From NCBI GenBank assembly GCA_030407085.1, contig CM059582.1, positions 158,186,501 through 158,250,500 of the forward strand: DNA of 64,000 nucleotides, written 5' to 3'. The notes under the pieces were generated by a model. That model saw only the letters and a list, made by a program, of their open reading frames with translations, ran no database searches and was not told the origin of the DNA. The stretch is from Trichopria drosophilae (lineage: Eukaryota; Arthropoda; Insecta; Hymenoptera; Diapriidae). Positions 12,587 to 24,727 of this stretch are shown one piece after another. Numbering within the stretch: the first letter of the stretch is position 1; the number at the start of each line of letters is the position of its first letter. The position numbers and the translations under genes are program-made.

Positions 12587-12679
12587 TCTCTCTCTCTCTC
12601 TCTCTCTTCCTCTCCCCTCTCTCCCCCTCTTTCTTCATCTTCCCTCTCTCTCCCCCTCTCTCTCTCTTTCTCTCTCTCT
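12587..12679. repeat. (CT)n pyrimidine tract with interruptions
   Basis: CT dinucleotides with C-run interruptions; the minus strand is a long purine tract. The 148-residue Arg/Glu-rich ORF read through it on the minus strand (12238-12684) is an artefact of this repeat. Confidence 0.9.
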
Positions 12680-13103
12680 GTCAAACCTTTCCAGAACTAA
12701 ATTCAACAACCGTCCCACTTTGCCCCTGGATTTTCAGATTTCTCAAAAAAAAGTTTTGTCGTAAAATTGAAATTTGGAGTATTAAACACTTTTGTTTAAA
12801 TGCGTTTCATAATAGGTTAGTTGAGGACCAAAATAAGGGTTTCTAAACCACACCTAACCATTCTTATGCACCATATTTTTTGTATACGAGTTTACCCAAA
12901 ACCATCGAACTTTGCCTCTACTTCCCCTAAATGTTTGGAAAACAAAACAACTATGTTAAAAAAGCACAGGTGAAAAATTATTAATTTTTAATAAGAAACT
13001 ATTTTATATTTCAGAAAAAAAAACGATTAAATATCCCCGCTTAAAAGTTGTGATTAAAAGTAATTAAGGTTACTACCAAATGATTCCGGTTTCCAGTTCG
13101 TTT
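12680..13103. other. AT-rich non-coding DNA
   Basis: I see nothing identifiable. Confidence 0.4.
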
Positions 13104-13107
13104 TTAA

Positions 13108-13356
13108 GGGGGTTCTAAAGTCCCTATTTGATAAGGTAGGAATTTATGATTAAAAACACAAATTAAAAAGGACTGAATCCATTTTTCAATCTATTTCCGA
13201 AAATGCTCTGTAAATTATTAACTATTTGATTAGGAGATCGTCTATACTGATTAGATTAGCTTGGAAGCCAATTTTTTAAAAATGAATTCAGTCCTTTTTA
13301 ATTTGTGTTTTTAAACGTAAATTCCTACTTTTTCGGTAGACCACTTTAGAACCCCC
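13108..13356. mobile_element. Foldback MITE, GGGGGTTCTAAAGT ends, TTAA flanks
   Basis: The terminal inverted repeat GGGGGTTCTAAAGT is perfect, and the arms continue with AAAAACACAAATTAAAAAGG and GGACTGAAT (about 85 bp each). TTAA sits at 13104-13107 and 13357-13360. TTAA target duplication is the signature of piggyBac (and Kolobok) transposases; the 249-bp element encodes nothing. The superfamily is inferred from the duplication only. Confidence 0.7.
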
Positions 13357-13360
13357 TTAA

Positions 13361-14269
13361 AGGGAAGCTATTGTGGTCAGTCGATAAAGTAAGGTGAATG
13401 CAATAAAAAATGTATTATGGAATATAATAATAAATAAAAAAAGCGTTGACATAATTGTAACTATAGCGACTAATTCAATTTATTTGAGAGTCTGTGACTC
13501 GTGAGGTTTTCAGGATTCATAAGAAACTGGTCTCTGTCATTGTCATGTTTATATTCGCTTTAAAATCGTTAATGTTAATTCACATTTTTTATATAAACAA
13601 TTCGTTACGGTAGTAACTATTGGAAACGCAAATTGTTGCGGAAATAGTAACCGATACGGAATAAAGAATTGCGTAGATAAATACATATATCTCCACAGCA
13701 ATCAATGCGAGTTTGAGAATTGACGGCCCAATCAATCCAATCATATGATTAGTGAAGCACCACGTTAAATGCAAGAACGGAATAACGATCCTTGCACGTA
13801 CAGTTTACGAACCTCGGTGAAGTCTTAGGAATAGTTTTGGAGTGGTTACGTATAGAAGGTAATAGTACTTAAGATATGCTCTTGTCTTAACCATTATTGA
13901 TGCCAAGGCAGGTAACAATTATACGCATCTTAGACTGAACGATGGTGCAACGTTACTGAAGCTCCAAAACATTAATTTGGAAAATTTTAGGATTGGCATT
14001 GTGATTATTATTATTATTATATTTATTTCATTATTATTATTAAATATTATTATTTTTAAAAAAAGAACGGAAGTAGTTTCAGTAGGATTTGAGGCATCCT
14101 TTGTATTTAAAAAATTAATTGATAAAGTTTGACCAATATAACAAAAAAAAACATGGAGTTACGTCTGCATATGAAAGTTTATACTCACGACGTGATACTC
14201 AAGAATAAAAACGACATTGGGAGATAGATATGGGAGTTGCACAACTTCCAATTCCCCTTATGAATAATA
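13361..14269. other. AT-rich non-coding DNA with an (ATT)n patch
   Basis: An impure ATT-triplet microsatellite lies at about 14001-14055. Nothing else is identified. Confidence 0.5.
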
Positions 14270-14271
14270 TA

Positions 14272-14540
14272 CAGTAGTCCCTGTCCTAATTTAAGCGGTT
14301 GGTATTTAGAAAATGGCGACCCCTCTCCTAATTCAAATTACTTCCATAACCCCACCAAGTCACGTTATTCTCCTCCAACGCTCCAAATTTGCCTTCGCGC
14401 ATGCGCGCGCCCTGCATTTTGTTTCTTTCCCTCTCATCCTAGTAACCTACAGTGAGGAGAGGAAAGGAGGAGACATTGTGAATTTGGACAGGTAATATTC
14501 GTGAACTAGGCAAGGGAGTGGATTAGGACAGGGACTACTG
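14272..14540. mobile_element. pogo/Tigger-like MITE, CAGTAGTCCCTGTCC ends
   Basis: A perfect terminal inverted repeat, CAGTAGTCCCTGTCCTAAT, is flanked by TA at 14270-14271 and 14541-14542. CAGT-initial ends with a TA duplication are typical of the pogo/Tigger branch of Tc1/mariner. The 269-bp element is GC-richer than its surroundings and includes a GCGCATGCGCGCGCC patch. The 60-codon ORF inside has no transposase motif. It is a non-autonomous copy with near-identical ends, so probably not very old. Confidence 0.8.
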
Positions 14541-14542
14541 TA

Positions 14543-14849
14543 CGTCTTTATTAGATACAAATAAAGATTTGTTCGAATCGACAAAAAACAGCTCAGTTTT
14601 ATAATATATCAACCATGGAAAGAGTAGGCCAATCCATGTTGCATTATGTATCCGTACATTTATAAATATAAACGTATAATAAATACAGAAGTATAAATAT
14701 ACATGTTTGAAAAAGGTTTTTGAGATATCAAATATCCCTACATGGGAGAATAATGTTAAATAACGATCAGATAACGAGTATATAAAAAATATTAATACAT
14801 TTTGCGTCAGTAGTACTATGGTAACTGATTATAACAAATATGGTCATAC
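14543..14849. other. AT-rich non-coding DNA
   Basis: I see nothing identifiable in this short interval between two elements. Confidence 0.4.
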
Positions 14850-14853
14850 TTAA

Positions 14854-15512
14854 GGTAGTTACACCCCAGAATAGCATATGTTGACGAAAAATATTTAATA
14901 ACGTTTCGAAGAATTTAATTTTCATTATTAATGATATTCTTGAAAAGTGAAAGCATTATTCTTCTTGAAAAAAAAAATTGAAATGTGCAAAAATAATTTG
15001 TAAAGCCACTTTTGTTATTTTTTCAAAATTTGTCTTCTCCGCTGTTAAGAATTTTTTAAAAATGAACGGATTTTAACGAATGACGGCTTATTTTTTCAAG
15101 AAAAAGATTCTCTACAACTTTACCGTAGATATTTTGAAATTTCCGAAGCCAACGATAAATTATCTCTTTTTATTTTAAAAAAGAACTGCTACTTTTAACG
15201 AATTTTGAGTAATTTTCGTGATCAGACAATCTTTAAAAAATTATGCGGTAAAGTTAAAGAAAATCTTTTTCTCGAGAAAATAAGCCGTCATTCGTTAAAA
15301 TCCGTTCATTTTTAAAAAATTCTTATCAGCGGAGAAGAAAAAATTTGAATCCATTACAAAAGTGAACAAATTATTTTTGCATAATTCAATTTTTTTTTCA
15401 AAAAGAATAATGCTTTCACTTTTCAAAAATATTATTAATAATGAAAATTAAATTCTTAGAAAGGTTCTTAAATATTTTTCGTCAACATATGATATTCTGG
15501 GGTCTAAGCACC
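14854..15512. mobile_element. Long-arm foldback element, TTAA flanks
   Basis: The 659-bp element has arms of roughly 280 bp. The ends read GGTAGTTACACCCCAGAAT and GGTGCTTAGACCCCAGAAT (inverted), with TTAA at 14850-14853 and 15513-15516. Arm landmarks shared in inverted orientation include AAATAAGCCGTCATTCGTTA, ATCCGTTCATTTTTAAA, GAGAAGA and AATAATGCTTTCACTTTTC. The arms differ at many positions, so the copy is old. There is no ORF. Confidence 0.75.
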
Positions 15513-15516
15513 TTAA

Positions 15517-17568
15517 TAGAAGGAACATTTTTTTATGTATATATTTTCGATTATGCCTGAAATAGTATTTTCATTAAGTTTACTAAATCTCGGTACACAG
15601 TCAAGGTTACAGTAAGTTACATACTGATGAGAAAAAAAGGAATCGTTAATACTCGTAATGAGTTGACAGGTTTAATGATATACGTTTGATTATAGGAATA
15701 TTTTTAATGTAGAAACTTATACTACTAATACTTTGGTAAGATTCTATTGTACTGCTATCGTATATAAAAGACATACGATAGCGTTCAGAAAGCGTCTTTC
15801 AGAGGAACTCGTTTGAACTTATACCAAACTCGTTACACGATCCATAACTTTGCATTTATTAAAGACATAATTGACGAGTCACCCGGTGTCGTACCTGTGA
15901 CATTAATGTCGTAGCTTCGAATTTCTGTACTTTCTAACAGGTTAATATCAAATATCGACTGTCGAGCGCGTCGTTTGTAAAAGTCACTTAGGTCGCTTAT
16001 TAAATTTCAAATATGTAGAATATTACATATATTGAAATTGTCTTGGATAGAATAAAACAAAGGAAAATGTTCCTAACTTTTTATTCATACTCATAATGAA
16101 ATCATGCGATGTCAGGCATTTCCACGCTTTTTAAATGGCTAGGTTATAGAACGTGAATGATATACATAGTGATTGCAAAAAGTCCGGGACCGTTCAAATA
16201 TTTTGAAAACCATTAAGCGAGGGGGGTTAAAAATGTTAAGTGGCAACATGCATCGAGTGGGGCTTTTTTGAAAGATCTTTTTGACATGAATAAAAAGTAG
16301 TAATCAAATATAAGGCACTGTGATCACTTTACGAGTAATTATTCGACTGTTATCATTTTTAATCTAGAATAAAATATTGTTTTTTTTTTTAAATTGTTTC
16401 ACGTGTTTCGGCTATCGTCGCAATCTATGATCTTCTGAAATTACTGCATTAACAATTAACTCAGCTTTCTTTTAATATAAATGGGTTTCGAAATATTTGA
16501 CTTTTCGCCACCACTGTATATTATATTTGAAACAAATTTGATGTATATTTTTGTTATATTCATATTTACATACTGTTATGAATTGAAATGTGTGTTACTT
16601 AAAATTTTGAGCATAAAACACAGAAGTTTTATTCCATTACACATTTCAGTTTTTTTTATAGCTGCATCTTCTGATCGATGAAACTTTATAAATAATATAA
16701 ATTGTTTTTACAAAAAATGAGTATTTAAATATTTTGTACAATACTTATAAATTTTTAAAATGTGAACAAAATTTGTTTATAATTGGGACCAAATTTCATT
16801 AATATATATCTGTGATAATCGTTAAAATATATTTTAAATTAATTTTTTAAAATCGATAGGAATTAAATTAAACCATAAACATGTAATTTATATAGAGCTG
16901 TATGTGTTTTTAAATAATTTATGATATTTTATAATATAATAATAACAATAATACTCGTCTTTATTGACAGAAAAGTGCACCAAGATACAATAAAGAAAAA
17001 TAGAAATAAAAGTTATTCGTATGCCAAAGATCTAGTCACAGTGTCAAAAGTCATATGCTAAGATTTAAAATATTTCTCTATTAAAATTTGCGTATATTAA
17101 ATTTCATAAAGTGTATATAATGGTTATAATGAATAAATATGTTAAGAAAGTGAAATTTTATCTTATGTTACATTTGTTTTACTTTTATATTAAATATAAA
17201 ACCATATTTGAAATAAAATAAGTAATGCGCATGGCATGTAGGGGTACAGAGAGACCAAACCTGACGATGCTGATCCAGCTGATCAACGGATCTGCTTCAA
17301 CGGAGATTAAAATATTAATATGTGCCTTCAGCACATTGGCAAAAGTTGAATGAAATGAAATATAAAATGTGGTTATGTGCCAGTGTGATGAACTTAATTT
17401 TGGGAAGTTAACCCAAATTCAGATTTCAAGTTAACTTTCTAAATTGATAACCTTTTTCCCAAACCTCAGCATCTTACGCTTTCTTATTTCCTTAATATTT
17501 ATTCAAGCTAAAAAGAACAACTATCGAAATTATATTAAACACAATTGCAAAGTTTGAAAGCATAGGAT
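15517..17568. other. AT-rich non-coding DNA
   Basis: A small perfect hairpin lies at 15755-15781 (CTATCGTAT / ATACGATAG, 9 bp). No gene or repeat boundary is otherwise seen. Confidence 0.45.
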
Positions 17569-18143
17569 GCGTTCCAATAACAATTACAGGACCAAAGAGA
17601 GTTATTACTGTCTTTCGATTATTCGATACGTTTTAGAAACCTCAATATTTCATCGGTCGAGTAAAACTATGCTAGCAATATGCAAAAGAAATAATTTCAA
17701 TGAAAATTCTTTATAAAATGAGCTTTCGTTCAATTATGACGTAAGGAACATACATGTAATAATCTTGAAAGCGTAAACTCCCTTCGGTTATCTAATTTTT
17801 GTTAAGACTTAGTTATCTTTGTTATATATATTTATTGTAATTTTAATAAGTAATCCATACGTCTATTTGCCAGTAAGCCAATGTAAAATTAAATACCAAT
17901 GATTAAGAGTGCAGAATTCGTTCTAACAAGAATTACAGTGCCTTGAAGGGAGTTCAGGGTATTCAGATAAAAGGGCACATTTTACAGCTTTAATATTTAA
18001 TAAGTGAAGTAAGACTATGCTCCTAATATGCAAAAGAATTAATAGAAATGAAGATTTTTTATAAAAAAGACATTCATTCAATATTGCGATAAGTGGGATA
18101 TGTATACCATAATGTTAAAAGCGTAAACTCTCTTCGGCTCTCC
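17569..18143. repeat. Ancient tandem duplication, two units about 340 bp apart
   Basis: Unit 1 (17569-17797) and unit 2 (17911-18143) share, in the same order and spacing, CGTTC..AACAA.AATTACAG, GTAAAACTATGCT.., AATATGCAAAAGAA, TTTATAAAA, a TTCA-rich stretch, and AAAGCGTAAACTC.CTTCGG. Identity is perhaps 65-75%. There is no ORF in either unit and no terminal repeat. It is an old segmental tandem duplication of non-coding DNA whose conserved islands may be under selection. Confidence 0.6.
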
Positions 18144-21143
18144 AAAATGATTGATACACATATTATGATTTGAATCGTTATTATTTTTGGAATTATATTC
18201 TTATATTTAGTTCCTGCTCAACCTTTACTTTTAATTGATTAAAGTTTAATTGCACATTATTAAATTAACTACACAAAATTTATTAATTAACAAGAGCTTG
18301 ACAAGTCTGAGCACCTATAATAATGTTACCATGAACGACGTAGCATGAATTCATTCAAGTTATGGGTGCACAACTTCTATTAAGACTTTAATAGCTGACA
18401 AATAATATACAACTGACTTTGTATTATTATGTTATTTTAGATAATAATTTAAATAAAGGCTCATATTTTTGATAACGATAAATGTTATACATATACGTAT
18501 TCAAATCTAATTAAGTGTAAAATACGTTCATGTTCATGAAACTTAATAATGTCCTTTATCAATTTAATATTTATTATTATATCTAGAACAGTTTTCTTCT
18601 TTACACATTTAGAGAAATTTTGCAAAATAATTGTACAAAGTTCAAAAGGCATGTCATTATCAGGATAGTTATGTTATATTTGAGGGATATACAGGTTTTG
18701 ACGTTCTGTGCTAAGGTTCCCACGTAACACTCGAGTGCGATACATGTATATTAAATCTTTAATATTTGAGTATAATTATTTAAAATTAAGACATCGTATA
18801 TTAAGATTAATTTACTTGTGCATTAAAAAATATATTAAATTTAAGAACATTTTAACAGTCTGTTTAAACTCTTTCTACTGCTTTCATACAAGGTTTATGC
18901 AAACTTTATGAGCTGTTACCTGTGCATTCATGTCATTTGAAATGTGTTGAGATGTGATTCAGCTGAATGACTCTGTAATTATTACGATTCACAAATAGGA
19001 CATACAACGTGAAGAATAATGTATAATTATTGTAAATATTGTCTATAATTATCAATGACTGATGTTACAGATGCCGCGGATAGATGGTTGATATCGAATG
19101 ATATTATGAAGATGGTATTCGATTATAATTAATGTAAATTCACGATAAAGGATACATTCAGGAGATGCATGATTTACACGTATAATAATGATGGATATTT
19201 ATGATGAACAACGACGACCATGATAACATCAAGAGGATCGAAATAGCCATAGCATCAACAGCGTTATAATTACCATACTGTCTCATCATCGCATATCATC
19301 ATTTCTTATCAAAATAATGTTCATAGCCAGATAAAATTTAAAGTTCAAACGATTTTATTAATTCATATATACATATATATTGTTAATATTAATCATATAT
19401 CATTTTACTATATTATAAATTTACTATATTAGCTATACATGCAATATATGAAATTCTTCTTACATCCAGGACTGTAAAAGTCTGTTGAAAAAGCAACATT
19501 GGGAGACCATTAAAATTTTTCATGGCGATTCGATATAAGAACGATTTCTAACTAAAATTCGCGATGGATAACGGATGTAAATTTAAAAGTATATATAATG
19601 TAGACAATAGATTTTCTTATTTTATAAAACGACTGCAATTCGGTGTTATTCTTGCGTTAAAAAATATAAACGACATATGTTTCCTTATAATACGAAATCT
19701 CTTTCCATTTCCTTGAAATTTTATGATGTCTGTGGCAACGATAAAATATTATGGCTATTTTTTCAATTATATTCAATGCGCAACATATTCACGGAAATGT
19801 TTTTATGAAGTCTGGAGCTTCCGTTTCGGTAATTAAAAATTATCGTGTATGTTACATGTGCAGCGTTCAGATTGTAATGAATATTTATTATAAATTTCAA
19901 TTTATCGCGAGGTTTTCCCGCGTATTAACAGCAAAATATTTTTCAGTCTGGAAATTGATGATAATTTAAAGTATAATTTAAATTTAAAGTATATTTAAAG
20001 CGTAATTTTTCAAAAATTAATCACAAAATGTAATTTATTTTAATATATTTTGGTAGTAAAAATCCAGATTTTCGAAGTAATTTACATTGAAAATTAAGTT
20101 ATTAATTCTTAAAATGTTTAAGATATAATGAACTTCGTACAAATATATGTTATTAAATGAATACAAAATCGTATTTACAAATCTCTTAAATGAGATTCTT
20201 AAGAAAATAGAATACTCTCATCAGAAAAAGAAAAAAGTGTTTTCTTCATTAAATAAATTTAAAATAAAATCGTACACAATGAAATAAATGAATTTATGTC
20301 TATTTTATTTCTTCCTTATAAATACTGATGAAATTGTATCTCTATAATAAATTAGGAAGACTACTAAAACTCTTAATATATCATTCTTGGTTATTTCGCG
20401 CTTAATTATTTTTGTACAAGCGTTTCTGTTTTCCTCTTTAATTGCCTTTCAGGGAAGTGTGTAGTTCTTATGGAAATTAATGTTCCTATATCCCACACGG
20501 ATACATTGCAGCTTATGCTCTCATGTCAACACAATCCAGTATTACTGCATGCCATAGAATTACGCACTGCGTAATGTTCACCTTTACGACTGTAGCATGT
20601 ACGTGTACGCAAAAGGCTCGCATGCGTAATATACACATAGAACACACACCATGGGCGGGTTTCGTGTCCTAAATCCTCTAGAAATAATACGCTGCAGGAC
20701 CATTCTGTCTATAAGCTAAGCACACAGTTTACTTGCAAATAAATGGGAACAATGACATTCATCATAGCGCCCAGGCCAAGCTCTTTCATTCGGAGATTCG
20801 TGACAATAATAACTTTTCATGAAAAGGCAATGATGAATGACTCGATGTCCTCATCCAGTCGCATAGAAGTCCAATGTCTACAAGAATGGCTCGAGAATCA
20901 CGTTAATCCATTTATATCTTCCAACGAATTAACCTCAACTGATGAAAATGTGTTTATACGGTTTAATTTAGACCGATGATGTGATTTTATGAAAATAATT
21001 TATTTAAACGTTCTGTAAAACCCGAACGTCACTTTTTCTCATCCTAGTTCGGCTTTTCAAACTCTCGAACCTTTAAATAGACTACAACGTCATATTTTAC
21101 ATCGATATTATACTATTCGAATTACAAATAATTGTATCGAGAT
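18144..21143. other. AT-rich non-coding DNA
   Basis: ATGATGATT-rich low-complexity sequence lies at about 19080-19320. Small GC-richer patches (20560-20700) hold no recognised motif. No gene is seen. Confidence 0.45.
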
Positions 21144-21308
21144 CGTCACCATTTTGAAGAGCTTTTTAGATAATTTACCTAACAGGCCTGCTTCATTTTC
21201 AGAGGTACACATATTCTGGTGTGCAATGGCGTAGGGGAAACCACCTTTGTGGGAAAAGCCTACGCCGGGTACCGCAGTCGATAAAACATCGATTCTGTCC
21301 GTAACAAT
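21144..21308 (+). repeat. Dispersed repeat with structured hairpin, copy 1
   Basis: This 165-bp block recurs inverted at 53112-53287. It contains a conserved stem, GGCGTAGG (21228-21235) with CCTACGCC (21259-21266), enclosing a second stem CCAC/GTGG. It is followed by GGTACCGCAGTCGATAAAACATCGATTCTGTCCGTAAC, which recurs with few changes. Conservation of the stem in both copies suggests an RNA-level or terminal structure. No ORF and no named family. Confidence 0.65.
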
Positions 21309-21548
21309 ATCAATTATTTCAGGTGAAACATCATTTTTAGGTTTAGATCGTATACTGCTAAAATTAAATTCATTTCTTCAAATCCTTATGTAATATATTG
21401 TTATCATCATTTAGTCTTACCAATGGAAAGTTATCATCGAAAATTATAATGAATTATATATATAATAAGATTTGTATACATATAAACATGGTAGGGTTTC
21501 TAGTGGTGAGGTAGCACTAGAAGTGACAGTTCAATTATCTTAATATAA
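21309..21548. other. AT-rich non-coding DNA
   Basis: No repeat boundary other than those of the neighbours. GCACTAGAAGTGAC-type words occur just before the 1.1 kb repeat. Confidence 0.4.
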
Positions 21549-22651
21549 AACTAGTGTTGGCGTGGTGCCTCGCTCGCTTCGCTCGCTCAGAAACTTCGAC
21601 CCAGTGGAGAGTCGGTTATTCCTTAATACTCGTTCGTTTAATAAGAGCTTTCAATTATATTATAAAATTATATCGATATTTGGGGGGTCCAATCATATTT
21701 AGGTGCAAGTGGCTTCGATAGATATAGTGTTAGTTACAACAATATAGTGTTTCTTATATGTATGAAAATTGAAAATGATTAACAAACATGACCTATGGCC
21801 TGAGTCGACGTAAAATTGAAAATGGGCATTTTCAAAACTTCGACCCCCACGACAGGCCAGCCGAAGTATTAATAAATAAAAGTTGCAAAACACTTACTTC
21901 ATTCACTTGTATTGAAATATAGGTACTATTCGAAGCACATTACATGTTTACTGTGTTTTACTACTGTCTGTATTATTATGATCTTATATATACAATATAT
22001 ATATATAATTCGTCAAAGATATCTTTAAAGTCTCGAAAAGATCCCTGACGGATATCTTATAGATATCTATGAGACACGTTTTAGATATATCGAAATAGTT
22101 ATTTTCGTGTCAAGGGCGTAAAAGAACTTATGCGCCCGTAGGTGATCACCGCGCCTAAGGGACTGACGAAGATTACCACTGGGGGGTAGGGGATCGAAAC
22201 ATCGAAATTTGATGAAAAACTATAGGGTAATTTTTTTGCCGAGGTGACCAAATTCAATACTTTTTCAGACAATAGTTATAAGCATTGTAAACCAGTTTTT
22301 ATGGCATTATCGTTGACTTTAGGAAGAAAATGCATACAACCTTTTTTGTAGGGAATTTCATGCTCTATCTTTTTTATTTGAAATATTTTTAAATAAAATT
22401 TGTATTTTTACAAAATTAATGCAAAAAACTAAGAAGAAACTTAATTGGGCTAACGGATTTTTAGTAATGGACGAATGCATCTGCGCCAAAATCTAATCAG
22501 ATCTATGTTATGCCAAGACACGTAATTTAAACAAAAAATTATGTCATTACACTTATCCGTACGCGAGTTATCGCGAGACAAAAAACGGGACGTACGTACT
22601 TACAAGATCACGGACAAAAATTTTTTTATTGTTGAATTGGGCTCCTTAGAG
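21549..22651 (+). repeat. 1.1 kb dispersed repeat, copy 1
   Basis: The block begins ACTAGTGTTGGCGTGGTGCC, continues CTCGCTCGCTTCGCTCGCTC, and ends near TTTTTTTATTGTTGAWTTGGG. It is matched end to end, in inverted orientation, at 61153-62386. Landmarks are a TATATATAATTCGTCAAAGATATC stretch, a GGATATCTTATAGATATC palindrome, GATGAAAAACTATAGGGTAATTTTT, and TCTCGCGATAACTCGCG-like sequence. Small ORFs are shared between the copies, but their differences change residues freely, so it is not protein-coding. No terminal repeats were found; it could be a LINE 3' tail or a non-autonomous element. Confidence 0.75.
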
Positions 22652-22790
22652 TCTAAAACGTCGACATTTGATGAAAAACTATAGGGTAATTTTTATGCCC
22701 GAAGTGACCAAATTCAATACTTCGTCCAGACCTAAAGTCTGTGTCGAAGTAATATCAACAAAGGTTGTGTTTTTACAATTAAATTACAAT
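22652..22790 (+). repeat. Second partial unit of the GATGAAAAACTATAGGG repeat
   Basis: CGACATTTGATGAAAAACTATAGGGTAATTTTTATGCCCGAAGTGACCAAATTCAATACTT repeats the 22203-22262 part of the preceding 1.1 kb repeat, immediately downstream and in the same orientation. A more decayed relative lies at 29186-29305. Confidence 0.6.
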
Positions 22791-23049
22791 TTGATAATAC
22801 ACAGTTCAAAAATATACATTTTTATTGTTTCTAAAATGTCGAAAATTTCTAGTTATGAAACACTAAGAACACTACTTGTAACATACGTTATTTCCAAATT
22901 ACTAATATTTGAATTACTTTGAATTTCGTAAATTGCTAAGTCAAATTTTTATCATTAAAATAGAATATATTAATACCCTATATTACTTTAAAATAAACGA
23001 TAGAAGGAAATTATTTACTACGGTTTTACTAATGCCCTTCTATCCTTCA

Positions 23050-23263
23050 CCGCTTTACTGGTGGCATAACTCGTAGCCATCATACGGGATCCGCCATATT
23101 GAATTTTGAAAAGGTGACATCAGATTCGTAGTCAGTGACTTAAAAACCTATAGTATACCAATATTTATGTAAATTCATTGAAGACTATGGAAGTTATTGT
23201 ATATGATATATCACCAGTCGTGGCACTTTTTTGAACACATATGATACATTACCAGTGAAGTGG
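23050..23263. mobile_element. TTAA element carrying the GATTCGTAGTCAG repeat
   Basis: The right end is TTAACCACTTCACTGGTAATG (reverse complement); the left counterpart is TTCACCGCTTTACTGGTGGCA, in which the TTAA has decayed to TTCA. Inside are GCCATATTGAATTTTGAAAA and CAGATTCGTAGTCAGTGAC, the motif repeated in the elements at 43811 and 45415. Confidence 0.5.
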
Positions 23264-23267
23264 TTAA

Positions 23268-24603
23268 TATCGATATATTAAAACTCGATTATTGTATCAC
23301 GTATGAAAGAAGTCTTTCGTAAGTCAGAGATTTTATGTAGGAAAATGCAGTAATCTAACACTAAGCGGCCGCACCGTGTATTGTTCACAATATGTATGTC
23401 TAACAATACCATATATGTTACTACTGAGACTACTTAATTGTCATATGAATAGTCCCGGATTATTAACAACGAAAGTTTTCCACGCTATAAGAAAATCGTT
23501 ACTATTCGGTGTTAGTTCTCATCATACTGCCACCGAATATATTAGTTTCATATATTCCATTTCATACTACCATATAGCATCCTAAGTAGTAAGAGTCCGC
23601 AAAACACGGCGCGGACTTTTACTACTGAAATTACTACACATTTGTTTTGTGTAATTCCCAACAATAATTTGTTTAATTCCCCATATTATATTACAATCGA
23701 ACTCTTTATTACATAGCGGCGATGCAATTTATACATCATTTTCGTACAATTTAATACAAATAAACTATATCTTATGAGACATTTTTTGTTGGCTTTGGTT
23801 GGTTTTGGACTCGGCAATTTTAAATCTGCATATATAATATATTAGAACGTTCAAGTTTAGCACTTCGATATTCTGTAATAAATTCTAATAAAATTATGAC
23901 AATTGAAACATAAATATAGAAATCGTTTCATGTAAGCATTAATGGATTAATTACCTTTCTTTAAAATTAACGAAATTTATTGTTTCTTTAGGTCGAAAAT
24001 TCTGAGTCGATGACTAATAAAAAAACTATATTTCCCTGGTTCGACCCCGGCCTCTGCCATCTGTCATCGGGATACCACTGTATTTGTTCATAAGTGTCTA
24101 ATAACGCCCAAGCTCAGGTGGTTCGGATTCCACCTTCATAAACTGTAGGTCCTGTCTCAATTTAGTCCCATATGGGTTCACAAAAGTCGACGTAAAATAA
24201 TATTAAAAAAAACTCTATTTACTGTATTGTAAAATGTGGCACTATGGAATATCAAGCAGAATGCAAAATGTAAATTACACATAGACATGGAAAGACACCT
24301 TTACCTATATATACGTTACACGATCCATCGTGTTTGATGCTAAATATTTTACCCTTTATCGGAAGGCATGAAGTGTGAACTTCAATTTGACTAATTAAAG
24401 AATTCTCGCTGTATTCACTCGATTTCAGTTTTCAAAAATAATACTGCCAGATTTTAATTCGGTACATGACGTGTTGTAGGAGCGATTATGAAAACATTAA
24501 ATAATGGATATTTACACTATCGTTGAATTTGTTTTTAGTTTGTCCTTAATTCTAGAATATTAGCATTATTGTCAATTAAATGATAAAACAAGTTGAAAAA
24601 TAT
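23268..24603. other. AT-rich non-coding DNA
   Basis: A B-box-like CCTGGTTCGACCCCGG lies at about 24035 but has no A-box upstream. No gene is seen. Confidence 0.45.
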
Positions 24604-24605
24604 TA

Positions 24606-24725
24606 CTATGGTAGAAATCTGTCTAGTTTTTATTGTTACACTGCCCATTTCCCATATACCTTTAACGTGGCAAATAACAAAACTGGACAGAAACTATACA
24701 AAACCAGACTTATTTTCTACTAGGG
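24606..24725. mobile_element. Palindromic element, GGTAGAAATCTGTC ends, TA duplication
   Basis: 120 bp. Left end CTATGGTAGAAATCTGTCTA, right end (reverse complement) CCCTAGTAGAAAATAAGTCT. TA lies at 24604-24605 and 24726-24727. Its sister at 39644-39762 shares the centre (CCCATTTCCCATATACCTTTAAC against CTAGTTTCCCTATACCTTCAAC). Interior words are CTGGACAGAAACTA and CAGTTTT in both orientations. Confidence 0.7.
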
Positions 24726-24727
24726 TA

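Noticed and set aside
12238..12684. 148-codon minus-strand ORF, the longest in the window
   Set aside because: The first third is an Arg/Glu repeat read from the (CT)n tract, and the remainder is low-complexity GATC-word sequence.
17520..18260. Tandem duplication at 17.6-18.1 kb as duplicated exons
   Set aside because: All six frames are broken in both units.
24036..24051. B-box-like CCTGGTTCGACCCCGG
   Set aside because: No A-box at the right distance and no terminator, so not called as tRNA-derived.
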